Below are positions 8,514 to 15,784 of a DNA stretch of 64,000 nt, in pieces. The stretch's first letter is position 1. Every line of letters starts with the position of its first letter. Source of the DNA: Pseudomonas sp. NFIX28 (GTDB lineage: Bacteria; Pseudomonadota; Gammaproteobacteria; Pseudomonadales; Pseudomonadaceae); NCBI RefSeq assembly GCF_900107395.1, contig NZ_FNPW01000001.1, forward strand, positions 709,403 through 773,402, given 5' to 3'. Under the pieces are notes generated by a model. That model ran no database searches and was not told the DNA's origin. It worked only from the letters and a program-made list of their open reading frames with translations. Made by a program: the position numbers and the translations under genes.

Positions 8514-10355
8514 TTATGCGATCACTACTTGGCTGGCGGATAAGTCGCCTATATTTACACCCACCAACGTCACCGAATCATCGCCGAACACCAACTTGAC
8601 CCCCTCATCGACGTCAACCGCATGCTGGGTCCAGTTATCATTGGGTTCATAAGCTTGGACTCCCATGAAAACAAGTTTGTCTGTAGAGGAGAATCCAGAA
8701 ACAGTGTCATGTCCGAAATCCTTGGTGAACAGCAACGTATTAAAGTTGCCGCCCGACTGGATCAGATCGTTACCCTCGCCCCCAACTATATTCGTGGCTC
8801 GGCCACCGATCAGGGTGTCATTGCCATCATGCCCGAACAGCCATTCATTTTGAGTGGTCGCCACAAGTTTGTTGTCAGCAACATCACCGTGCAAAGACTT
8901 CTCGTAGCCGGTAATGCCTCCGGAATACTTCAGTCCTTCTTGGGTAACATCATAAGAGCGCTCCTGGCTGAAAAGTAGCAAGTAGGATTCCTTGGTCTTC
9001 AGCACTTCTATGCTAGAAGCGATGTTGATCGCGCCCGCAGTGTCTTTTATGTACAAATTACCTGCGCCATCGTTAGCTACTTTAAAACTGCTCAATGACT
9101 TCTGTAAGTCAAAGGTATCCCTGCCCTCTCCACCAGAAATCAGATTGTAGCCACCGGCATCTCGAAAGATGTCGTCGCCACCTCGCCCTTCCAGATAATC
9201 AACGCCCCCTCCGCCCTTGATAAGGTCACGCCCCTCACTGCCCAGAATCAACGTCGGCCCCACATGGGGTTGAGCGTTGTAGTTGAGGTCCGTCACCCAA
9301 GTATTCACCTTCGTCGGCTCTGACAGTTGAGCGACAATGATCGTGGAGTCCCGCGACGTCAAATCATAGAATTCCGACTGTGTAATACGCTCAAGACCGT
9401 CCCCATAAAACGACGGCAAATGTGCCGTTAAACTCGAAGGATTCAATAAACTAAAAGGCGCCACCTGCCACAGGGCCGAAGCGTACTGATCATTAAAGCT
9501 GACAATATTATTAGTCGCCGACTCTTTTGGAGAATCATGAACACCTAAAAAGTCAGATAGACTCCCTGCTGCAAGCCTGAGCACCGGATCATTTTCATAT
9601 CCAACATTCAGCACCTTGTCCAAACCGTCATATATCGTCGGAGAGGCGTACGATATATAATTGGAGTTGCTATAAAAGCCATTCCACTCATCTTCACTCA
9701 AGGCCGCTAAGCTATTGGTTGCCATGCCTCCCAGGCTGTGACCTGTCACGACGATATCTTCACCCGTCAGGCCCTTCGACAACGCATATTTCGCAACATC
9801 ACCAAGCAACACATCAAACGCATTTTTCATGTACTGCTTGGCGTAGCCATCAGGATCAGCAAACATTTTTAAATCATTGACTACATCACCTAGCGTATCC
9901 GTCAAAAAACTCTCTCTTGGTCCGGTTGTCCCCCTGATAGCGAGACCAATAGATGTAAGCTCACCGGCAGCATTATATTTTCCCATGACATCCATTTGAG
10001 CCGTCTGAAAACCAGGCTGCTCACCGTAATAGGTACCGCGTACATCCACTGTCCCACCGTAACCCAAAACTTCACTACTGATAGGTTTCCAGCCTGCAGC
10101 CTCGATAGCCTCCAAGGCTTCTTTCTCAGAATCAGTGTTCCATGGAACCCCGGGTACCAATCCTTGGGAAGACGAACTACCAAAAATTGTCTCAATCATT
10201 GTCAGGGGCAAACCTAAGCTAAGCCCACTCTTCTGATAACCGGATGCAAAACCATCATCAAAGCCGTGATACGAATACATCGTCAGCGCCAACGCATCGG
10301 AAAAAAGTGCCGCCGACTCAGTCTCGGTCAAGTCCTTGTAGCTAAAAATACCCAT
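8514..10355 (-). CDS. secreted family I.3 RTX lipase / polyurethanase-like
   Basis: The protein has 613 residues, the usual size of family I.3 lipases. The N-terminal alpha/beta-hydrolase domain has nucleophile Ser207 in GHSLGG, Asp256 in YENDPV and His312 in AHLPSFYGDG, nearly the same numbers as the Pseudomonas sp. MIS38 and Serratia enzymes. The C-terminal half carries glycine/aspartate Ca2+-binding repeats near 371-413 (GSEGRDLIKGGGG, GRGGDDIF, GGEGRDTF) and again near 510-540 (GHDGNDTLIGG, GGEGNDLI). There is no N-terminal signal peptide. The end ASQVVIA fits a type I secretion signal. The start follows GAGGTGG. No ABC exporter genes lie beside it, so export must depend on a transporter elsewhere. 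Confidence 0.93.
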   Translation of the reverse strand: MGIFSYKDLTETESAALFSDALALTMYSYHGFDDGFASGYQKSGLSLGLPLTMIETIFGSSSSQGLVPGVPWNTDSEKEALEAIEAAGWKPISSEVLGYGGTVDVRGTYYGEQPGFQTAQMDVMGKYNAAGELTSIGLAIRGTTGPRESFLTDTLGDVVNDLKMFADPDGYAKQYMKNAFDVLLGDVAKYALSKGLTGEDIVVTGHSLGGMATNSLAALSEDEWNGFYSNSNYISYASPTIYDGLDKVLNVGYENDPVLRLAAGSLSDFLGVHDSPKESATNNIVSFNDQYASALWQVAPFSLLNPSSLTAHLPSFYGDGLERITQSEFYDLTSRDSTIIVAQLSEPTKVNTWVTDLNYNAQPHVGPTLILGSEGRDLIKGGGGVDYLEGRGGDDIFRDAGGYNLISGGEGRDTFDLQKSLSSFKVANDGAGNLYIKDTAGAINIASSIEVLKTKESYLLLFSQERSYDVTQEGLKYSGGITGYEKSLHGDVADNKLVATTQNEWLFGHDGNDTLIGGRATNIVGGEGNDLIQSGGNFNTLLFTKDFGHDTVSGFSSTDKLVFMGVQAYEPNDNWTQHAVDVDEGVKLVFGDDSVTLVGVNIGDLSASQVVIA

Positions 10356-10408
10356 AAACCACCTCAGTCAAGTTAAAACCCGATTGGATTTAGAACAATT
10401 TAAGTTAA

Positions 10409-10446
10409 GCGCTCGAGCGCGACGGTGACACTAACCCCCCTGTCAC
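10409..10446. promoter_or_regulatory. palindromes in the lipase promoter region
   Basis: A perfect 12-bp palindrome GCGCTCGAGCGC (10409-10420) is followed by inverted repeats GTGACA (10425-10430) and TGTCAC (10441-10446). They lie 54-91 bases upstream of the lipase start, a plausible position for an operator. The binding protein is unknown. Confidence 0.35.
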
Positions 10447-11087
10447 TGCAGAAATGCAAAACGCCCGAGTAGTTAAACTAAAGCAAAGTTAAGTTATCTG
10501 TATATTACAACTCCGCCCCTCTATCAGAAGCGGGCGATCAACTGTATTTCCAGACCGAAGTACTGTTCTTGAATTTGGCATGCAACTGGAACACCGTAAT
10601 AACTCACGGCCATCCGTATCCACTCGACCGGCACTTTCCTGAATGGGCCAGCGCCACATCAATAGTTGCATCTTCATCAGGCGACCTCCCTGCCCCTACG
10701 GCAAAGGACTTTTGGCTGCCGGGAGCTATCACGATTACTGTCAGTGTCACTGATGGCCGTTTTGGCACTAATCACCGTCAAGCGGGCAAGGCTCGCTGCT
10801 TGGCCCCCTCCCCCTGGAGCTGAGCTCTTCATCTCTGCCAGGGCCACTCCTGCACATCCTGCTGGCTTCGTCTGGGTAAACTTACATAACGTACGTTCAA
10901 CATGTTAGATAAGCTCTACTCGCCTCCCGGCCTTGTCAAGTGAAAATGTGATGAACACAAAAAAAACGTCCTCACTGAAAGGATTTCATCGCCAAACTAT
11001 TTGGTTGTATGGTCACGGACCTAACCCACAGACAGGGCCGAATCCCGGCCCGGGCCGCTATCGAGCCAGTTGTCAGCAGGAACTGCC
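10447..11087. other. 640-base gap between divergent lipase and TetR genes
   Basis: No gene is supported here. Two short overlapping plus-strand frames (10569-10823, 10666-10908) lack ribosome sites and family features. The gap holds a palindrome TCAGTGTCACTGA (10741-10753) and AACGTACGTT (10888-10897), either of which could be a regulator site for the flanking genes. Confidence 0.4.
10888..10897. promoter_or_regulatory. candidate operator palindrome
   Basis: AACGTACGTT is a perfect palindrome in an AT-rich segment about 190 bases upstream of the TetR gene. The surrounding ACAT and ATGT extend the symmetry loosely. Autoregulation by the TetR protein is possible but unproven. Confidence 0.25.
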
Positions 11088-11792
11088 ATGACTGAAACAC
11101 ACAGAACACTGCCTCCTCAGCGCAGGACCCAGAATGAACGCAGCGAAACCATGCGCTTGCGATTGATTGAAGCGACCATGACGTGTCTGGAAAATGAAGG
11201 CTATGCGGCCACGACGATCAGCAAAATCGTGGACATCGCACAGGTTTCCCGCGGTGCGCCGATGCACCACTTTTCCAGCAAGGCCGCGCTGATCGTTGCT
11301 GCGGCCGAACACATCATTAACCGTATCTACCAGGCCATGGGGCAGGTTTACCTCAACATGGAGGCGTCCAGCGGGCAGGAGCGGCTGCATGACATGGTCA
11401 TGGCTTTCTGGCGCAAAGTCTTCAGCGGCAGCAAGCTGCATGTGCTGCTAGAGGTCTTGGTTGCAAGCAAGCAAGACGCAGAATTGGCCACCCGCTTGCA
11501 AGAGCTCTGGCACAGCAGCTACCAGTTCACCCGAATCGCTTGCGAACACTACTTCGAGCCGCTCTCGCAAGAGTTCAAAGTTCATAAATTGATGGTGCTG
11601 ACCCAGTGGTTACTTCGAGGCATGGCTGAAGACCGCTACCTCAATTCAGAGACGTTCTTTGAGCAGTACCTCGAGATCTGGGTGCAGCTTATCTCTCCCC
11701 ATATTCAGGCAAAACCTGGCGCCCAACCTTACTCCGCAGAACAAGTTGAACGTCTTCGCCAAATCAAGATAACAACGAGAACAGAGCCCTAA
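11088..11792 (+). CDS. TetR/AcrR family transcriptional regulator
   Basis: The protein has 234 residues from ATG at 11088, preferred over an in-frame TTG at 11070 because AGCAGGA lies just upstream. The N-terminal helix-turn-helix spans about residues 43-62 (TISKIVDIAQVSRGAPMHHF) and is followed by the FSSKAALI box typical of TetR proteins. The C-terminal ligand domain is about 170 residues, with no recognised ligand motif. It is divergent from the RTX lipase across a 730-base gap and convergent with an unknown gene, so its target is unclear. It may control the lipase or the upstream lipid module. Confidence 0.85.
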   Translation: MTETHRTLPPQRRTQNERSETMRLRLIEATMTCLENEGYAATTISKIVDIAQVSRGAPMHHFSSKAALIVAAAEHIINRIYQAMGQVYLNMEASSGQERLHDMVMAFWRKVFSGSKLHVLLEVLVASKQDAELATRLQELWHSSYQFTRIACEHYFEPLSQEFKVHKLMVLTQWLLRGMAEDRYLNSETFFEQYLEIWVQLISPHIQAKPGAQPYSAEQVERLRQIKITTRTEP

Positions 11793-11922
11793 TAAGCACA
11801 CTTCGCTGATGTGGTGGGCTTGGTTAGTGCAAAAGGCGCTTTTAGCGCCCCATTGTTGGTATTGATGTCTATACGAAGAACATCGGCGGTTTCCCGGCGC
11901 CTGATAAAGCTCGAGCTGCGCT

Positions 11923-12909
11923 CTAACTGCTGTGCCATTGAGAAACGTTTACCGAGCCCGGCAGTTTCACTTCCAAAGTGCCAGAGAATTGATCATCGAT
12001 AGCTTTGAGCAGGCCTTGAGCAGATGTGCGGCCCAGGCTGATGGGCTTGAGTCCAGAGCTTGCGACCATCAATGCCTTGAGATCTTTCAACGGGCCTTTA
12101 ATAGCTTTGGCACTCGACAGATCCTTGGTGTGCAGCAAGTCTGGCGAGGCGAAAAACTGCGCATTTTCCAGACCCGCGGCAGCCATTTGCTCCTGGTTCT
12201 CTGGATCAATTTCTGCGTAATGCGTTGCGCCTGCGAGGAACTTTCGATTGGCTACCTCGCCGTCGATTGCCAAGAGAAAGAAGGTAAACGCCGTATTGCC
12301 CAGACGCACCCAATCATCCTGGTTGGTGTTGCTGCCCTGGGTTCTCTGCAGTGTTTTGATCTTGCGGTACACCAGCTCGAAGTTCGAAGAGATAGTGTTG
12401 AACGGTGGGGGGCCTTGTTTTGACGTCGTGTAGTGGCGCAGGGTGAATTTTTTGTCCGCGACTTTTGTAAGCTCGGCGTCAGTCGCCTTCTTGTCGCTGA
12501 ACTTCAGGTTGTCATCCGTGACCGACTGCATGATTTCGAACGGCTGGGTCCGGTCCTGTGGCTGATAGTTCGCTTGGTGCCGCTCATACATTTCCAGCGC
12601 CGAGGTCGGTTTTTGCGAAGACGATACTTCACCGAGCAAGGGCGTCGCGCAAGTGCCCTGGTGATATGTTCCACACATGGCGCAGGTCTTGGGAACTGCA
12701 AAGGGCACGGGTTTTGGGGCAATGCTGGGCTTTGTTTGGAGGGGCGGTACTGTGGTAGTTGATGAAGACGCCTGGGAGCTTTCGATCGGAGGGAAAACTT
12801 TGTTATTCCTGCGTACCCCGGGCGGTGTATTAGGGCGTGCAGGAGATGGGACGCTGGGCATTGGGCCTTTGCCCGCACTCGATCCAGAGGTGTTTGGCAT
12901 AGTAGGCAT
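11923..12909 (-). CDS. unrecognised Pro/Ser-rich protein with Cys cluster and LRHYTT motif
   Basis: No family was recognised for this 328-residue protein. Residues 1-72 are rich in Pro, Ser, Thr and Lys and look disordered. A cysteine cluster follows, C76-x2-C79-x7-C87, which could bind zinc. The folded-looking part runs from about 150 to 320. It contains FTLRHYTT (155-162), GNTAFTFFLLAI (204-215), THYAEID (229-235), FFASPDLL (252-259) and TLEVKLPG (311-318). This spacing recalls ADP-ribosyltransferase-like toxin domains that begin with an RHYT motif, but that is a guess. ATG at 12909 and an internal ATG at 12900 are both possible, since AAGAG lies between 4 and 9 bases upstream of them. The gene is isolated, and no immunity or chaperone gene is obvious. 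Confidence 0.6.
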   Translation of the reverse strand: MPTMPNTSGSSAGKGPMPSVPSPARPNTPPGVRRNNKVFPPIESSQASSSTTTVPPLQTKPSIAPKPVPFAVPKTCAMCGTYHQGTCATPLLGEVSSSQKPTSALEMYERHQANYQPQDRTQPFEIMQSVTDDNLKFSDKKATDAELTKVADKKFTLRHYTTSKQGPPPFNTISSNFELVYRKIKTLQRTQGSNTNQDDWVRLGNTAFTFFLLAIDGEVANRKFLAGATHYAEIDPENQEQMAAAGLENAQFFASPDLLHTKDLSSAKAIKGPLKDLKALMVASSGLKPISLGRTSAQGLLKAIDDQFSGTLEVKLPGSVNVSQWHSS

Positions 12910-13050
12910 CTCTTGTAGTAGACGGCGTTAGATTACGTCTTGAAGCGATGCCCACGTTTATAACCGAGTTCGATATGAGAACTGCCCAAAAAGTTGTTAG
13001 AGAGCATTTCTGTATTGAGGGGAACCTTGGACTTGTCAGCATCCGCCGAA

Positions 13051-13106
13051 CTCACCTTGCATGATTAAGCGAGCGCTCTTGCATGTGGCATGCAATTCAA
13101 GGTGAG
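13051..13106. repeat. inverted repeat between the unknown gene and trkH
   Basis: CTCACCTTG (13051-13059) and CAAGGTGAG (13098-13106) are perfect inverted 9-mers. TGCATG and CATGCA within the loop can also pair. The structure sits downstream of trkH and upstream of the unknown gene, both on the minus strand. It could be a terminator without a U-tract or a protein site. Confidence 0.4.
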
Positions 13107-13144
13107 CTTGTTCGAGTCTCCGTACTAACTAGATAGAACCGCAA

Positions 13145-14599
13145 CTAATACTTCCAAAAATATGGTGTAACAAGTACCAGCACAGTAAGGATCTCCAATC
13201 TGCCAAGGAGCATTCCAACCGTCAGCAGCCATTTGGCGACATCCGGTAACGATGAGAAGTTACCTGCCGGGCCAATGATCGTGCCAAGCCCTGGCCCGAC
13301 GTTGCACACCACGGTCGCCGCACCGCTCAAGGCCGTTGTCCAGTCAAGCCCGATGAGACACAAACCCAAGGCGATAACGGCAATTGTGATGGTGAAGAAA
13401 AACGAGAAGGTCAAAAGCGAACGCAAGATGTCTTCGTCGATGGGACGATCGTTGTATTTCTTCTGGATAACGGCCCGAGGATGGATCAGTTGCTTCAAGC
13501 TGCTCACCAGTAGCGCGGCGGCAACTTGAAAGCGGAAGATTTTCAGGCCTCCAGCCGTCGAGCCTGAACATCCGCCGACGAAGGTCAGGTAGAAAAAGAG
13601 CAAGACGGCAAAGCTGCCCCACAAGGTGTAATCGCCAACCGCGATTCCGGTGGTCGTGACCACCGAGGTCACGTTGACCGCCACGATGCGAAGTGCATCC
13701 CACCAACCGTAATCGCTGTGAAGGCAAAGCCACGTCCCCACCGCCAGCGAGACGACGGTCAAGAAGCCGATGAATCCCCGTACCTGGTGATCCTTGAACA
13801 ACGCGAGCCGGTTGCCACGTAACGTCACGACATACAGGGTAAAAGGCAGGCTGCCCAGAATCATGATGGCCACCGCCACCCAGTGAATCGCTGGCTGCGT
13901 CCAGTGCCCCAGCGAGGAGTCGGAAGTTGAAAAGCCTCCCGTCGATATCAGCGACATGGCATGGTTGATCGCTTCGAATGGCGTCATCCCGGCAATCCAC
14001 AGCGCTAGCGTCCCGACGCCCGTAAGCCCCAGATAGAGCAACAAAATGTACTTGGCGGCCACATGAGAGCGAGGGGTCACTTTTTCCGACCAGTCTGAGG
14101 ACTCCGTCTGGAAAAGACGCATACCACCCACACGCAACAGCGGAAGGATCGCCACGGCCATGCCGATAAAGCCGATGCCACCCAGCCAGTGGAGCATCGA
14201 ACGCCAGATCAGCAATCCCGGTGACGCGGTATCCAGACCGGTCAGGACAGTCGAACCCGTGGTTGTGATGCCGGACATCGTTTCAAAGAATGCGTCGGTG
14301 TAACTGATGTGGCTGATAAACACCATTGGCAGCGCCGCGAAGGTACACACCACCACCCAACTGCCGGTGGTCAGCAGGTACATGTCCCTGGGACGAAGCC
14401 GGGCAGATTCGGGACGGCCCTGCACGACCAATAACAGACCGCTGCCGAAGGTAATCAGGCTCGACCAGAGAAAGGCCGACAGGTCGTCGCTGCGCTCATG
14501 GGCCACCAGCGTGATCATGGGGATCGCCATGCTGACAGCAAGCGTGATGAGGAAAATACCTAAGATGAAACCGATGAGCCGCATTGCCGGGAGAGACAT
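13145..14599 (-). CDS. trkH: TrkH-family potassium uptake membrane protein
   Basis: This 484-residue protein is the usual length for TrkH/TrkG, the K+-translocating subunit that works with the NAD(H)-binding TrkA in the inner membrane. It is hydrophobic throughout, with about ten or more membrane segments and four pore repeats. The selectivity-filter-like signatures include SGITTTGSTVL near residue 110, STGGFSTSD near 220, VTSVVTTTGIAVG near 312 and NVGPGLGTI near 436. An in-frame Met at position 6 (MRLIGFILG) is an alternative start. No trk partner is nearby, which is normal because trkA is usually elsewhere. Confidence 0.92.
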   Translation of the reverse strand: MSLPAMRLIGFILGIFLITLAVSMAIPMITLVAHERSDDLSAFLWSSLITFGSGLLLVVQGRPESARLRPRDMYLLTTGSWVVVCTFAALPMVFISHISYTDAFFETMSGITTTGSTVLTGLDTASPGLLIWRSMLHWLGGIGFIGMAVAILPLLRVGGMRLFQTESSDWSEKVTPRSHVAAKYILLLYLGLTGVGTLALWIAGMTPFEAINHAMSLISTGGFSTSDSSLGHWTQPAIHWVAVAIMILGSLPFTLYVVTLRGNRLALFKDHQVRGFIGFLTVVSLAVGTWLCLHSDYGWWDALRIVAVNVTSVVTTTGIAVGDYTLWGSFAVLLFFYLTFVGGCSGSTAGGLKIFRFQVAAALLVSSLKQLIHPRAVIQKKYNDRPIDEDILRSLLTFSFFFTITIAVIALGLCLIGLDWTTALSGAATVVCNVGPGLGTIIGPAGNFSSLPDVAKWLLTVGMLLGRLEILTVLVLVTPYFWKY

Positions 14600-14951
14600 A
14601 GAAAATAGCCTGCCAAATTAGCGCCGCGTAGTATCAGATGCTCAACCTCGACACCCTGTAATTTTTGCGTAAATTCTTTACGGGTAATCGGGCTACCCAG
14701 GATCCCAGGTTAGGTAACAGAACCTGGCGTCGCCTCGATGTACTACAAAAAATAGCTGCTTCGAGCACAAATTAAGCGGCACATTCTTGTCTTTCGGGGC
14801 CAGATGAATTCCACGGGCAGTGGTTTATCGCCACACCACATGTGCATAAAGTGCCCCCAGCGGCGCCGTGCCGGTCGCTTGCATGGCGCACCCTGGCGGT
14901 GAGCCACCCTCCCCCCCACTCCCCGGTATTGCCAGGTATCTGGAGCACTCA
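14600..14951. other. intergenic region between divergent trkH and SDR genes
   Basis: No gene was seen. The only structure noted is an inverted repeat, CCAGGTT (14705-14711) and AACCTGG (14721-14727), with a 9-base loop. It may be an operator for one of the divergent genes. Confidence 0.4.
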
Positions 14952-15671
14952 ATGAACACTCGTACCTTCCTTATTACCGGCGCCAGCAAAGGCATCGGGC
15001 GTGCGCTCGCCAGCCAGTTGTCCGAGGCGGGCCACCGTGTGGTCGGCATCGCTCGTAACGCCGACGCAGATTTTCCCGGCACCCTCGTGTGCCTCGACCT
15101 GGGCGATCGGGAGCAAACTCGAAATGGCTTGGCCGAACTGGTTTCGCGTTATGACTTCGACGGCCTGATCAATAATGTTGGCCTGGTGCGCCCGCAAGCC
15201 CTCGGCGAGATAGACCTCGACGACTTCGATGCGGTCATGCGGATCAACCTGCATAGCGCCTTACAGGCAACGCAAGCCTTGTTGCCGGAGATGCGCAGTC
15301 GAGGTTGGGGAAGAATCGTCAATATCTCCAGCCTGACCGTCCTGGGGATCCCGCAGCGCACGGCCTATGCCGCCGCTAAAGCCGCACTGGTCAGCTTCAC
15401 CCGGTCCTGGGCATTGGAGCTGGCAACCACCGGCATCACCGTCAATGCCGTTGCTCCAGGCCCCACGGAAACCGAGCTGTTCCGCGCCGGCAATCCTCCC
15501 GGCAGCGACGGCGAGGCTCGTTATCTGGCAGGTGTGCCCATGGGCAGGCTCGGTCAGCCGGATGAAGTCGCGGCGGCCATCGCCTTCCTGTTGTCGGAAC
15601 AGAGCGGCTTTATCACTGGCCAGACATTGTTTGTCGACGGCGGAGCGTCAATCGGCAAGTCGGCGTTCTAA
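14952..15671 (+). CDS. SDR family NAD(P)-dependent oxidoreductase
   Basis: The protein has 239 residues from ATG at 14952, which follows GGAG by 8 bases. A longer frame from 14868 adds a Pro-rich segment with no ribosome site. TGASKGIG (9-16) is the cofactor loop, NNVG the central strand motif, NISS carries the catalytic Ser, and YAAAK the Tyr-Lys pair. The C-terminus GQTLFVDGGASIG is typical of FabG-like enzymes. It stands alone between trkH and a convergent TonB receptor, so the substrate cannot be inferred. It could be a 3-oxoacyl reductase or an alcohol dehydrogenase. Confidence 0.88.
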   Translation: MNTRTFLITGASKGIGRALASQLSEAGHRVVGIARNADADFPGTLVCLDLGDREQTRNGLAELVSRYDFDGLINNVGLVRPQALGEIDLDDFDAVMRINLHSALQATQALLPEMRSRGWGRIVNISSLTVLGIPQRTAYAAAKAALVSFTRSWALELATTGITVNAVAPGPTETELFRAGNPPGSDGEARYLAGVPMGRLGQPDEVAAAIAFLLSEQSGFITGQTLFVDGGASIGKSAF

Positions 15672-15741
15672 CAGCGACGTCGGTGGTATGGGGAAACCAT
15701 GCAAACGCCAAATTGCCAGGCTTAAAACAGCCGGATAAAGC

Positions 15742-15766
15742 AGCGCCCGGCAAGGTGCCGGGCGCT
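15742..15766. terminator. bidirectional stem-loop between convergent genes
   Basis: AGCGCCCGGCA and TGCCGGGCGCT pair perfectly over 11 bp around a 3-base loop. It lies between the convergent SDR and TonB-receptor genes and can serve both. There is no long U-tract. Confidence 0.75.
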
Positions 15767-15784
15767 GGCGTTCAGGGGCGCTAG

